Source: Flavobacterium hydatis (GTDB taxonomy: Bacteria; Bacteroidota; Bacteroidia; Flavobacteriales; Flavobacteriaceae). From it: a DNA stretch of 64,000 nt. The notes beneath the pieces are model-generated. The model searched no databases, was not told the DNA's origin, and worked only from the letters and a program-made list of their open reading frames with translations. The translations under genes and the position numbers were made by a program. Position 1 is the stretch's first letter, and each line of letters begins with the position of its first letter. The stretch spans positions 124,001-188,000 of the forward strand of contig NZ_JPRM01000027.1 of NCBI RefSeq assembly GCF_000737695.1, given 5' to 3'. This document shows, piece by piece, positions 26,077 through 35,068 of this stretch.

Positions 26077-28005
26077 ATGCATTTTAAACATCCCGAAATT
26101 TTATACTTTCTGTTCTTATTGATTGTTCCTATCTTGGTTCATTTATTTCAATTACGCCGCTTCAAAAAGTCTTATTTTACCAATGTTAGACTTTTAGCAA
26201 AACTCTCTATTCAAACCCGAAAAAGTTCTAAAATCAAGAAATGGCTTTTATTAGCTTCACGATTATTACTACTTACCTGCCTTATTCTTGCCTTTGCTCA
26301 ACCCTATTTTACAGCAAAAGACAGCAAAAATGCGAATAACGAAATGTATATCATTCTTGACAACTCGTTTAGTATGCAGGCAAAAGGAAAAAAAGGCGAA
26401 CTACTAAAACGTGCCGTTCAGGAATTATTAGAAAATACGCCCGAAAATGCTCAATTTTCTTTACTAACTAACACTGAAAATTATTGGAATACCGACATAA
26501 AATCAGTTCGTAACTCATTACAAAGTCTAAATTATAGCGCGACTCCTTTTGAGCTTGACAATATAATAGCAAAAGTTAAAGCTCGCAAATCTGCCTTTAA
26601 AAAAGACATTATTATTATTACAGATGCAGTTGGACTGAACGAAAAACAATTAAAAAATATTAACTCCGAAGATGCTCCTTATTTTATAATTCCAAAAGCA
26701 GAGCAAAAAAACAACGTGGCGATTGATAGTGTTTACATCAATCAGACATTAGATAACTTTTATGATATAGGCATTAATTTATCTGGATATGGGGAGGATT
26801 TCAAACCTATCTCTATGTCTTTATTCAACAATGGAAAACTAATCGCTAAGACTATTGTAAATTTTGACACCAAAAAGAAAAAAGTCAACTTTACCATTCC
26901 TAAACAAGCTTTTCATGGTTATGTAGCTATTGAAGACAATGGTCTAGAATATGACAATAAATTGTATTTCAGCATTTCCGACCCTAAAAAAACCAACGTT
27001 ATTAGTATAGGAGATCCTGCAAAGAGCAATTTCTTATCTCGAATTTATACATCTGAAGAGTTCAATTACCATAATTTTGACATCCGTTCGCTGGATTACA
27101 ATAGTCTGGACAAACAAGATGCAATTGTCTTGAATGAGCTAGAAGAAATTCCGCAAGCATTACAAACCACTTTAAAATCCTTTGTATCCAAAGGCGGCAA
27201 CGTTATTGTTATTCCGTCTGAGAAAATTGCTGTTGCCAATATGAATTCATTTCTGTCAAATTTTGGCAAAGTACAAATGGGGTCACTTGAAAACAAAGAA
27301 AAACTGATTACAAAAATCAATTTTGATCATCCTATATTCTCAGGTGTTTTCGAAAATAAAATTAAGAACTTCCAATATCCAAAAACTAAGAGTTCATTCC
27401 CCATTACAAGTTCTTATTCCGCAGCTTTATCTTATGAAGATCAAACTGCTTTTTTAACTTCGATACAAAATCAAGTTTCGGCAGTTTCAATTTTTTCAGC
27501 ACCTATAAACAGTATTAATTCTAACTTTCAGCAATCGCCATTAATTGTACCTATTTTTTATAAAATGGCACAAAACAATCAGAAATCTGGAATAATTGCC
27601 ATTACAATTGGTAATAATCAGCCTTATTTTGTTGAAGCCTTATTATCTAAAGATGCAATCCTGGAAGTACGAGGAACTGATGAACAATTTATTCCGATTC
27701 AGCAGATTTTAAATAACAAAGTAAAAATCGTTTTCAACGATTATCCTGAACAAGCTGGTAATTATACCATTTATAATAAAAAAGAAGCGTTAGAAAACGT
27801 AAGTTTTAATTACAAACGAAGCGAAAGCGATTTAGGCCAAGTCAATGCAAATCTAGTTTCTGACTACAAAACTGCCGATACGATTTCGACTATTTTTAAC
27901 ACCTTACAAACTGAACGAACTGACAATCAAATTTGGAAATGGTTTGTTATCTTTGCACTGTTATTTTTAGCATTAGAAATGGCAATTATCAGGTTTGTGA
28001 AGTAA
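26077..28005 (+). CDS. BatA-domain, von Willebrand A-like membrane protein
   Basis: This 642-residue protein begins with the BatA N-terminal signature: a membrane segment with FKHPEILYFLFLLIVPILVHLF, then basic residues and a second membrane segment near 56-75. A VWA-like domain follows with the MIDAS start DNSFSMQ (DxSxS) near residue 94. Long periplasmic beta-rich regions come next, and the last 25 residues are a membrane helix. BatA/B-type proteins of Bacteroidota are linked to stress tolerance together with MoxR ATPases, but no MoxR gene is seen here. The dihydroorotase-like gene follows at 112 bp. Confidence 0.9.
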   Translation: MHFKHPEILYFLFLLIVPILVHLFQLRRFKKSYFTNVRLLAKLSIQTRKSSKIKKWLLLASRLLLLTCLILAFAQPYFTAKDSKNANNEMYIILDNSFSMQAKGKKGELLKRAVQELLENTPENAQFSLLTNTENYWNTDIKSVRNSLQSLNYSATPFELDNIIAKVKARKSAFKKDIIIITDAVGLNEKQLKNINSEDAPYFIIPKAEQKNNVAIDSVYINQTLDNFYDIGINLSGYGEDFKPISMSLFNNGKLIAKTIVNFDTKKKKVNFTIPKQAFHGYVAIEDNGLEYDNKLYFSISDPKKTNVISIGDPAKSNFLSRIYTSEEFNYHNFDIRSLDYNSLDKQDAIVLNELEEIPQALQTTLKSFVSKGGNVIVIPSEKIAVANMNSFLSNFGKVQMGSLENKEKLITKINFDHPIFSGVFENKIKNFQYPKTKSSFPITSSYSAALSYEDQTAFLTSIQNQVSAVSIFSAPINSINSNFQQSPLIVPIFYKMAQNNQKSGIIAITIGNNQPYFVEALLSKDAILEVRGTDEQFIPIQQILNNKVKIVFNDYPEQAGNYTIYNKKEALENVSFNYKRSESDLGQVNANLVSDYKTADTISTIFNTLQTERTDNQIWKWFVIFALLFLALEMAIIRFVK

Positions 28006-28117
28006 TTTTTTACTATTAAGAAAATTAAGTTTTTCCTTTATTAACTTAATGCTCAAATAAATTAAGCTTTACTATTTTAAAACTTAATTGTTTCAATTAA
28101 AATAAATTTATCTACAT

Positions 28118-29374
28118 ATGAAAATAATCATCCGTGAAGCAAAAATTATAGATTCTAAAAGTCCGTTTCATAATAAGACTGCAGATATTTTAATTAAAGA
28201 TGGTTTAATCGAAAAAATAGGAACCTCACTTCCTAATACTGAAAATGCCGAAGAGATAAAACTCGACAATTTACATATTTCGCAAGGATGGTTTGATAGT
28301 AGTGTTTCACTTGGAGAACCAGGCTATGAAGACCGCGAAACTATCTCAAACGGATTGAATGTAGCTGCAAAAAGCGGATTTACTGCCATTGCCTTACAAC
28401 CTAACTCCTTCCCGATTATTGATAACCAATCGCAGGTAAATTTTGTAAAAAACAAAGCGAATGGTTTTGCAACACAACTTTTTCCTATCGGAGCTTTAAC
28501 TAAAGCAAGTGAAGGAAAAGATATGGCTGAATTATTTGACATGAAAAAAACCGGAGCGGTAGCTTTTGGTGATTATAATAAAAGTCTTGACAATGCCAAC
28601 CTCTTAAAGATTGCTTTGCAATATGTTCAGGATTTTGATGGTTTAGTAATTGCTTACTCGCAAGATCAAAATATAAAAGGAAATGGTGTTGCCAATGAAG
28701 GAATTGTTTCGACAAAATTAGGATTAAAAGGAATTCCAGATTTAGCCGAAGAATTACAAATCGTTCGCAACTTATTTTTATTAGAATATACAGGAGGAAA
28801 ACTTCATATACCAACCATTTCGACTGCCAAATCTGTTCAATTAATTAAAGATGCTAAAGCAAAAGGGTTAAACGTAACGACTAGTGTTGCTGTACATCAT
28901 TTGGTTTTAACCGATGAAAAATTAGAAGGTTTTGATACCCGCTTTAAAGTTACACCACCATTACGAACAGAAACTGACAGACAAGCATTGCTTAATGGTA
29001 TTCTTGACGGAACTATCGATATGATTACATCTGATCATAATCCGATTGATATCGAATTCAAAAAAATGGAATTTGATATGGCTAAAAATGGAACAATTGG
29101 TCTAGAAAGTGCTTTTGGTGCTTTATTAACCGTATTGCCTCTAGAAACTGTTATCGAAAAACTAACATTAGGAAAATCTGTTTTTGATATCGAAAATGAT
29201 ACAATTGCCGAAGGCGCTAAAGCAAATATTACATTGTTTAATCCTAATGGAGAAAGTGTTTTTGCAAAAAGCAATATCTTATCTAAATCTAAGAATTCAG
29301 CCTTTTTAGGAACTCCATTGAAAGGTTCTGTTTACGGAATTGTGAATCAGAATCAATTGATAGTAGAAAAATAA
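28118..29374 (+). CDS. Dihydroorotase-like protein lacking metal-binding histidines
   Basis: This 418-residue amidohydrolase-fold protein clearly aligns with class I dihydroorotase, the third step of pyrimidine synthesis. The matching regions are SLGEPGYEDRETI, NEGIVSTKLGLKGIP, TPPLRTETDRQAL, TSDHNPID and LGTPLKGSVYG. The DxHxH metal motif reads D60-S-S62-V-S64. The expected His near 180 is Tyr, and the His of the 'LHxxHIST' motif is Thr233. Only Asp306-His307 remain. It is probably not an active zinc hydrolase. By analogy with the inactive PyrC' of Pseudomonas, it may be a structural partner of aspartate transcarbamoylase. This is inference. Confidence 0.88.
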   Translation: MKIIIREAKIIDSKSPFHNKTADILIKDGLIEKIGTSLPNTENAEEIKLDNLHISQGWFDSSVSLGEPGYEDRETISNGLNVAAKSGFTAIALQPNSFPIIDNQSQVNFVKNKANGFATQLFPIGALTKASEGKDMAELFDMKKTGAVAFGDYNKSLDNANLLKIALQYVQDFDGLVIAYSQDQNIKGNGVANEGIVSTKLGLKGIPDLAEELQIVRNLFLLEYTGGKLHIPTISTAKSVQLIKDAKAKGLNVTTSVAVHHLVLTDEKLEGFDTRFKVTPPLRTETDRQALLNGILDGTIDMITSDHNPIDIEFKKMEFDMAKNGTIGLESAFGALLTVLPLETVIEKLTLGKSVFDIENDTIAEGAKANITLFNPNGESVFAKSNILSKSKNSAFLGTPLKGSVYGIVNQNQLIVEK

Positions 29375-29489
29375 AAAAGAATTAAAATTTTACCATTAAG
29401 AGATTAAGAAAAATTAAGCCTAATTTATAGATGATTCAAAAATCATTTTAATCTTAATATCGAAAGTAAAAAAACTATAAAACACAAGA

Positions 29490-29816
29490 ATGAACAACTC
29501 AATCGAAGAAGGAAAAACTCCTGCTATTACCAGTTATATATTAATTATTGGTGTTTTAATCGCGATGTCGATGAACTCCGAAAATAAAAATAGCTTTGCT
29601 TCTTTTCATATACGTCAGGCATTAGGATTATCCTTAACTTTTATCTCTTTCGGACTTATTATAAGTAATTTTGATAGCTTTATGATTACTTTCCCAATGT
29701 GGATTTGTATCTCTATTTTATGGACATACGGAATTTTTAGCGCTATAAAAGGCGAAACTAAACCTGTGCCTTTGGTAGGTGCGTTTTTTCAAAAATGGTT
29801 TAAAAGCATCGGTTAG
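29490..29816 (+). CDS. Small membrane protein (Tic20/DUF4870-like)
   Basis: This 108-residue protein has three predicted membrane segments (about residues 14-29, 46-62 and 68-86). The segment NSFASFHIRQALGLSLT resembles the conserved 'FHxRQAL' helix of Tic20/DUF4870 membrane proteins. The function is unknown. It sits between the dihydroorotase-like gene and the esterase gene, 70 bp before the latter, and is probably co-transcribed with it. Confidence 0.8.
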   Translation: MNNSIEEGKTPAITSYILIIGVLIAMSMNSENKNSFASFHIRQALGLSLTFISFGLIISNFDSFMITFPMWICISILWTYGIFSAIKGETKPVPLVGAFFQKWFKSIG

Positions 29817-29885
29817 TTTTTGATATAAACTAAGAGCCACCAACTGCATTTCACAATTTACAACTCACAATTTATCATTAAAAGA

Positions 29886-30530
29886 ATGAATTTATCTTTA
29901 GAATATAAAATAAGAGAACCAAAAGTTATCTTAGACAAAAACCCTCTATTATTATTACTTCACGGATATGGCAGCAACGAAGAAGATTTATTTTCTTTTG
30001 CTAGCGAGCTTCCTGATAATTATTATGTTATTTCGGCTAGAGCGCCTTATGATTTGCAATATGGTAGTTATGCATGGTACGCCATTAATTTTGACGCTGA
30101 TCAAAACAAATTCTCTGATAACGAACAAGCTAAAACATCACGTGATTTAATTGCAAATTTCATTGATGAGTTAACTGCAAATTACCCAATAGATCCAAAC
30201 AATATAACCTTAATTGGTTTTAGTCAAGGATCAATTTTAAGTTATGCAACAGCACTTTCTTATCCTGAAAAAATTCAGAGAGTAGTTGCAATGAGTGGCT
30301 ATTTTAACGATGAAATCATCAAAGAAGGTTACGAGAAAAACGACTTCAAAAACCTAAAAATATTTGCTTCTCACGGAACTGTAGATCAGGTAATCCCTAT
30401 TGATTGGGCTAGAAAAACACCTTCAATTCTAGAAAACCTAAACATTCCGGTTTCGTATAAAGAATATCCTGTTGGTCATGGAGTTGCTCCACAAAATTTC
30501 TTTGATTTTAAAAATTGGTTAGCACAATAG
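29886..30530 (+). CDS. Phospholipase/carboxylesterase family alpha/beta hydrolase
   Basis: This 214-residue cytosolic serine hydrolase has the oxyanion region LLLLHGYGSNEEDLF and the nucleophile elbow GFSQGS. The catalytic Asp lies in HGTVDQVIP and the His in VGHGV, the full triad of the YpfH/carboxylesterase family. The length is typical. The substrate is unknown but is likely a short-chain ester or lysophospholipid. It belongs to the 28-31 kb plus-strand group. Confidence 0.93.
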   Translation: MNLSLEYKIREPKVILDKNPLLLLLHGYGSNEEDLFSFASELPDNYYVISARAPYDLQYGSYAWYAINFDADQNKFSDNEQAKTSRDLIANFIDELTANYPIDPNNITLIGFSQGSILSYATALSYPEKIQRVVAMSGYFNDEIIKEGYEKNDFKNLKIFASHGTVDQVIPIDWARKTPSILENLNIPVSYKEYPVGHGVAPQNFFDFKNWLAQ

Positions 30531-30587
30531 TTTTCAGAATCCAATCACGCTTTTCAGTTTAAAAAACAATTCAATATAAATTTCAAA

Positions 30588-31175
30588 ATGAGTAATTATA
30601 AAATTCTTAACTCCAAGAACATCTTTATAATTACTCTTATTGTTATTAGCTTGACCATTTTATCTGTTTGGCTTTTTGGACTTGGAAATCATAATTCTAT
30701 TTTTGAAAACTCATTACTATCTACAACAATTTTATCCTTAGCTTTCTTCTTATTTATTTCAATCGGATTATATAGAGGAGTGAAAATAAAAGATAATTTA
30801 GGAAAAATAACAGATCGTTTTGAATCAAAGAAATTAGAATTCTTAAAAGACTTAGTACTAGAAGGAAGCAGTTCTTCTGTTCCCGATGTTGGTGAGGGCA
30901 TATTAGGAGTTCTTGTAAGCTTGGTTTTATGGTTTATTATGGCAATTATAATAAGTTATTTATTTTGGGCTTTTGGAGCGATAATATGGATTTCTATTCT
31001 AACTTTTATAGCAATGCTTTATTGGATTTTTTTTAGAGCTTTAAGGCTTGTCTTTAAAAAATCATCTGTCTGTAAAGATTCATATTCAAGAAGTATTTTA
31101 TATGGTTTTAGCTTTACAATACTGTATAACTTTTGGATTTATATAATCATTTTTATGACAGTATCTCTTTTCTGA
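30588..31175 (+). CDS. Hypothetical membrane protein
   Basis: This 195-residue protein has membrane segments near residues 14-32, 40-62, 105-130, 132-152 and 168-190. The hydrophilic stretch after the second segment contains SSSVPDVGEGILG, with a Gly/Pro-rich motif. No family is recognised. It lies 57 bp after the esterase gene and before the 58-codon membrane gene at 31308. Confidence 0.72.
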   Translation: MSNYKILNSKNIFIITLIVISLTILSVWLFGLGNHNSIFENSLLSTTILSLAFFLFISIGLYRGVKIKDNLGKITDRFESKKLEFLKDLVLEGSSSSVPDVGEGILGVLVSLVLWFIMAIIISYLFWAFGAIIWISILTFIAMLYWIFFRALRLVFKKSSVCKDSYSRSILYGFSFTILYNFWIYIIIFMTVSLF

Positions 31176-31307
31176 AAATATTTCAGTTGTAATTCTTAAA
31201 TTGCAATCAAATTTTGTAAAACCATCAAAATCTCTATAATTTTAAACGTGGTTAGAAATGAAATATACTTTTAATTCAATTCTGACTCAATAACAAAAAA
31301 CACAATA

Positions 31308-31484
31308 ATGAGAATAGAAAATTTACTAGATTTTATTTTACCAGCAATATTAATTGCTGCTGGTCTTTTTATAAAAAACACTAAAAATCCAAACTTTCAG
31401 ACTTCTAAAAAATATTGGAAAATATTATTCATTTTAGGAATCCTGAATTTATTAATGAAATTATACCTTCTGTTCTTCCTTTAA
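31308..31484 (+). CDS. 58-residue small membrane protein
   Basis: The ORF reads MRIENLLDFILPAILIAAGL..., with a loop rich in Asn, Lys and Ser and then a second hydrophobic helix ending LYLLFFL. Two helices with a basic loop suggest a small hairpin membrane protein. The start follows a purine-rich stretch, and the stop is about 100 bp before a perfect terminator. The family is unknown, and the call rests on the membrane pattern and placement. Confidence 0.5.
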   Translation: MRIENLLDFILPAILIAAGLFIKNTKNPNFQTSKKYWKILFILGILNLLMKLYLLFFL

Positions 31485-31582
31485 ATAAGTAAGATTTCAT
31501 TTTATAACTTCAATTTCTATCAGTAATACTAAATTGTCATATCTTTAAATTTCAAATAGTAAACTTGAAATCACATAAATAC

Positions 31583-31615
31583 AAAAGGTTTTAAATATTT
31601 TATTTAAAACCTTTT
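31583..31615 (+). terminator. Intrinsic terminator
   Basis: A perfect 15-bp stem (31583-31597 with 31601-31615), a 3-base loop and a T run. It closes the group ending with the small gene at 31308 and isolates the DUF4269 gene. Confidence 0.85.
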
Positions 31616-31645
31616 TTTATTAAACAATTCCTATAACCAATTGCA

Positions 31646-32176
31646 ATGATAGATTTTACCAATATCAATTATTTAAAAAATGGAAATAGTAAACAATCCA
31701 AAGCTTACGAAGTACTTACTTCCAAAGAAATGTTGTCTAAAATTACCGAATTCAATCCTATTCTGGTTGGAACGATTCCTATAAATATAGATATCGAAAA
31801 CAGTGATTTGGATATTATTTGTTATTGGGAAAATAAACAAAAATTCATTAAGAAACTAAATACTGCTTTCGGTAATGAGAGCGATTTTGAAATTCAACAA
31901 ACGCTAATTGATAATAAGGAAACCATAATTGCTAATTTTAAAACTCAAGATTTTGAAATTGAAATCTTTGGTCAAAATATTCCTGTAAACCAACAAAATG
32001 GATACAGACACATGATTATAGAATATGAAATATTACAAACCAAAGGCGAGAACTTTCGACAAGAAATTATCAAATTAAAACAACAAGGCTATAAAACTGA
32101 ACCTGCGTTTGGGCTGTTACTTGGTTTAAAAGGAAATCCATATCTAGAATTATTAGAATATAAAACTATTTCTTAG
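31646..32176 (+). CDS. DUF4269 protein, nucleotidyltransferase-like
   Basis: This 176-residue protein matches the DUF4269 pattern. GTIPINIDIENSDLDIICY near residues 43-61 resembles the nucleotidyltransferase core 'G(S/T)x..SDLD' with paired acidic metal ligands. A third acidic region, FEIEIFG, lies at about 108-114. EPAFGLLLGLKGNPYLELL ends the protein. The substrate is unknown. Minimal nucleotidyltransferases can modify tRNA, proteins or antibiotics. The DUF5071 gene follows 36 bp later. Confidence 0.85.
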   Translation: MIDFTNINYLKNGNSKQSKAYEVLTSKEMLSKITEFNPILVGTIPINIDIENSDLDIICYWENKQKFIKKLNTAFGNESDFEIQQTLIDNKETIIANFKTQDFEIEIFGQNIPVNQQNGYRHMIIEYEILQTKGENFRQEIIKLKQQGYKTEPAFGLLLGLKGNPYLELLEYKTIS

Positions 32177-32212
32177 TCAACAATGGTAACAATACAGTAG
32201 GAATCAATAAAA

Positions 32213-32602
32213 ATGGAGATAAACACAAAGGATTTAATTCCAAAAGACAAGCACGATATAAAAAGAGCCGAAAATTTAAAAAACTATTCTTATCTGGAAC
32301 TGAAATCAATAATTCCGGAATTATTAGAATGGCTTCAAGATTGCAATTGGCCAGTTGCGAAGCCAGTTTCTGAATATCTTGTAAGCATCAACGAAAATAT
32401 TACACAAGAAATTCTTAATATCTTGAAAACAAATGATCAAATATGGAAATATTGGATTATCTCCATTTTTGGAAGAATTACAAATGATACATTCATTCGT
32501 GAGGAAATTATATTAATTGCTACGAATCCTACCAAAGATGAAAGCTTAGAGTATGTCGATGAAATAGCAAATGAAATAATCAAGGAACGTGGTTGGAATT
32601 AA
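32213..32602 (+). CDS. DUF5071 domain protein
   Basis: This 129-residue helical protein has the DUF5071 start DLIPKDKHDIKRAENLKNY, followed by LEWLQDCNWPVAKPVSEYL and WKYWIISIFG. The short two-helix units are HEAT-like. No enzyme motif is seen. It is cytosolic and lies 36 bp after the DUF4269 gene. Such proteins are often annotated near immunity or accessory genes, but here there is no toxin partner. Confidence 0.85.
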   Translation: MEINTKDLIPKDKHDIKRAENLKNYSYLELKSIIPELLEWLQDCNWPVAKPVSEYLVSINENITQEILNILKTNDQIWKYWIISIFGRITNDTFIREEIILIATNPTKDESLEYVDEIANEIIKERGWN

Positions 32603-32807
32603 ATTACTTTCTTTTCATATCTTACTTTCTTCTTTTACATCTCACTTTTTACATCTTCCTTGTTTACAACATCTTTTTACGCATTTACTTTTCATATTTT
32701 ACACCTCCCTTTTCTTATTTAGAATAAATCGTTATATCTTTAAACTATCGTTTCTTGTAACAAATAATAAGGAATAAGACTAACCATCTAAACTGATCTA
32801 ACTAACT

Positions 32808-34049
32808 ATGAAACAACTATTATTCTCGCTACTTTTTATTAGCATTTCGTTTTTTGCAAAAGCTCAATCGGATAACAAGATTACAATTGGTACGATTGAA
32901 ACTATTAAATCTAAGATATTAAATGAAGACCGAAAAGTCTGGATATATGTTCCTGATGGTTATACCAAAGGTTCTCCAAAAACAGAACATTATCCGGTTC
33001 TTTATTTATTAGATGGAAACGTACATTTTACTTCGGTTGTAGGTATGACAGAGCAATTAAGTGCTATGAACGGTAATACAATTTGTCCAAAAATGATTGT
33101 AGTAGGAATACTCAATACCGATAGAGCCCGTGATTTAACTCCTACTCATATCGAATCTGATTTACCAATGATGACTAGCGAAGCAAGTAAAACTACTGGT
33201 GGAAATGAAAATTTCATTGCATTTATCCAAAAAGAATTAATTCCATACGTTGAAACCAACTATCCTACTGCTCCGTACAAAATGCTAATTGGGCATTCTT
33301 TTGGCGGTTTAACAGTTATAAATGTACTTGCAAATCATACTAATTTATTTAATTCTTATGTTTCTATCGATCCAAGTATGTGGTGGGACAAACAGAAATT
33401 TTTAGAGCAAAGTAAAAAAACATTTGCTGAGAAAAAATTCAAGAACACCAGTTTATTTTTGGGTATTGCCAATACGATGGAAGCTGGTATGGACACGCTT
33501 AGAGTAAAAAAAGATACAACTCAAGTTACAAGACATATTCGTTCGATTTTAGACTTAGCCAATGATTTAAAAAAGAACAAACAAAACCAATTACATTTTG
33601 AATACAAATATTATGACAAAGACAGTCATGGTTCTGTTCCCTTCATTGCCGAATATGACGCACTTAGATTTATTTTTAACTTCTATAATCTTAACTTGAC
33701 TATTACTGATTTAATGGATACAGGGATGGCATTACCTACAAAAATTGAAAAACATTATCAAAATGTATCTGAAAAAATGGGGTATAAAATACATCCTCCT
33801 GAAGCTCCTATTAATCAATGTGGGTATATGGCACTAGGAAGAAAGAATTTACCTCAAGCTGAATATTTCTTTAAACTAAATATAAAAAATTATCCAGAAA
33901 GTGCTAATGTATATGATTCTATGGGAGATTATTACAAACAAGTAAGCGACAAACCCAATGCAATAAGCAATTACAAAAAAGCGTTATCCATCAACAAAGA
34001 AAATATCGAAACGAAACAAAAACTAGAGGAACTTCAAAAAGGGAAATAA
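32808..34049 (+). CDS. Secreted esterase with C-terminal TPR-like repeat
   Basis: This 413-residue protein has a signal peptide (residues 1-19, ending AKAQ) and an esterase-D/IroE-like alpha/beta hydrolase domain. It has RKVWIYVPDGY, YPVLYLLDG and the nucleophile motif GHSFGG near residue 164. The Asp and His regions follow (KDSHGSVPF). The last 100 residues have TPR-like pairs (PQAEYFFKLNIKNYPESANVYD and GDYYKQVSDKPNAISNYKKAL). Relatives hydrolyse ferric-siderophore esters or acetylated sugars. The substrate here is open. Confidence 0.9.
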   Translation: MKQLLFSLLFISISFFAKAQSDNKITIGTIETIKSKILNEDRKVWIYVPDGYTKGSPKTEHYPVLYLLDGNVHFTSVVGMTEQLSAMNGNTICPKMIVVGILNTDRARDLTPTHIESDLPMMTSEASKTTGGNENFIAFIQKELIPYVETNYPTAPYKMLIGHSFGGLTVINVLANHTNLFNSYVSIDPSMWWDKQKFLEQSKKTFAEKKFKNTSLFLGIANTMEAGMDTLRVKKDTTQVTRHIRSILDLANDLKKNKQNQLHFEYKYYDKDSHGSVPFIAEYDALRFIFNFYNLNLTITDLMDTGMALPTKIEKHYQNVSEKMGYKIHPPEAPINQCGYMALGRKNLPQAEYFFKLNIKNYPESANVYDSMGDYYKQVSDKPNAISNYKKALSINKENIETKQKLEELQKGK

Positions 34050-34077
34050 CGGATTATCATTTTAAACTCTAAAAGTG

Positions 34078-34245
34078 ATGACAAGCAAGTTAAACGCAAC
34101 ATGGCATAAAGAAAACAAAATGCCAAAAAATCCAACTTTTGAACAACGATTGGAATGGCACTTATTACATCAAAAAAATTGTTCTTGCCGGCCAATTCCT
34201 AAAAAACTCGCTGAAGAGATGGAAAAAAGAGGTTTAAAACTATAA
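34078..34245 (+). CDS. 55-residue conserved small protein
   Basis: The ORF reads MTSKLNATWHKENKMPKNPT, followed by a helix with W27-H28 and CSCRPIPKKLAEEM, ending RGLKL. The pattern WHxxxxMPKNPTxxQRxxWHxxHxxxCxCRPIP recurs in small uncharacterised proteins across Gram-negatives that I recall. His28, His31, Cys35 and Cys37 could bind a metal. The gene starts 28 bp after the esterase stop and ends 26 bp before the isochorismatase-like gene, so it is in the operon. Confidence 0.72.
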   Translation: MTSKLNATWHKENKMPKNPTFEQRLEWHLLHQKNCSCRPIPKKLAEEMEKRGLKL

Positions 34246-34271
34246 GCAACTATATCAACTAAACTATAAAA

Positions 34272-34841
34272 ATGAAAATATCTAAACTTGACAATCCCGC
34301 ATTAATTCTAATTGATATCCAGAAAGGTTTTGATAATATCGAATATTGGGGCGGAGAACGCAATAACCCAAATGCCGAAAAAAATGCAAGTGAACTTCTC
34401 GAAATTTGGAGAGCTAATAAATTACCTATTTTCCATATTCAACATTGTTCTTCTAATCCAAATTCTTTACTTCATGAAACCAATCCTGGAAATGCTTTTA
34501 AAGATATTGTAAAACCTGATTTAGGAGAAACAGTAATTCAGAAGAATGTAAATAGTGCTTTTATTGGTACAAGTCTAAAAGAACAACTTGATGACGATAA
34601 AATCGATACGCTTGTTATTGTAGGTTTAACAACTGATCATTGTGTTTCGACAACTACTAGAATGGCTGGGAATTTTGGTTACAATACCTTTTTAATTTCT
34701 GATGCAACAGCTACTTTTAATAAGAAGGGATTAAGTGGTCAGGAATTTAGTGCTGAGACAATTCACCAAACTGCTCTTGCCAGCCTAAACGATGAGTTTG
34801 CTCAAGTGGTAACAACCGATTTTATAAAACAGAATATTTAA
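34272..34841 (+). CDS. Isochorismatase-like cysteine hydrolase
   Basis: This 189-residue protein has the catalytic triad regions of the family: Asp in LILIDIQKGFD near residue 16, Lys in KNVNSAF, and Cys in TTDHCVSTTTRM. The family covers nicotinamidases, N-carbamoylsarcosine amidases and isochorismatases. The motif around Cys does not define the substrate. A cytosolic hydrolase is likely. It is the last gene of the 32.8-34.8 kb plus-strand group, just before repeat DNA and a terminator. Confidence 0.92.
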   Translation: MKISKLDNPALILIDIQKGFDNIEYWGGERNNPNAEKNASELLEIWRANKLPIFHIQHCSSNPNSLLHETNPGNAFKDIVKPDLGETVIQKNVNSAFIGTSLKEQLDDDKIDTLVIVGLTTDHCVSTTTRMAGNFGYNTFLISDATATFNKKGLSGQEFSAETIHQTALASLNDEFAQVVTTDFIKQNI

Positions 34842-34849
34842 TTTAACCG

Positions 34850-34963
34850 CAAAGAATCGCTAAGAGTTCCGCAAAGCTCGCAAAGACTAAGATTCTATTG
34901 CTCAAAAAGGACGCAGATAAAACAGATTCGCTAAAGCGAAAACGCAGATAAAAACGGATTTCG
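34850..34963. repeat. Interspersed repeats of families B and C
   Basis: 'accgcaaagaatcgct...cgcaaag' (family B) runs directly into 'acgcagataaaacagattcgctaaagcg...aaacggatt' (family C). Related copies are at 47188-47385, 53651-53850 and 54950-55070. No coding frame is seen. Confidence 0.75.
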
Positions 34964-35018
34964 TCTATTGTTTTTGAAAATCATTTTAATCTGTGGCAAA
35001 AAATAATAGATTTATATA

Positions 35019-35060
35019 AAAACAACAAAGGCGAGAAGTAATTCTCGCCTTTGTTATATA
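35019..35060. terminator. Bidirectional terminator
   Basis: A perfect 14-bp stem (35024-35037 with 35042-35055) with a 4-base loop and A/T flanks, between the isochorismatase-like gene (plus) and the lipoprotein gene at 35069 (minus). Confidence 0.85.
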
Positions 35061-35068
35061 TTTTCTAT

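Noticed and set aside
32589..32777. A 62-codon ORF overlapping the end of the DUF5071 gene
   Set aside because: It consists mostly of T-rich low-complexity sequence (Phe, Leu, His, Ser) and overlaps a real gene. It lacks a plausible ribosome site.
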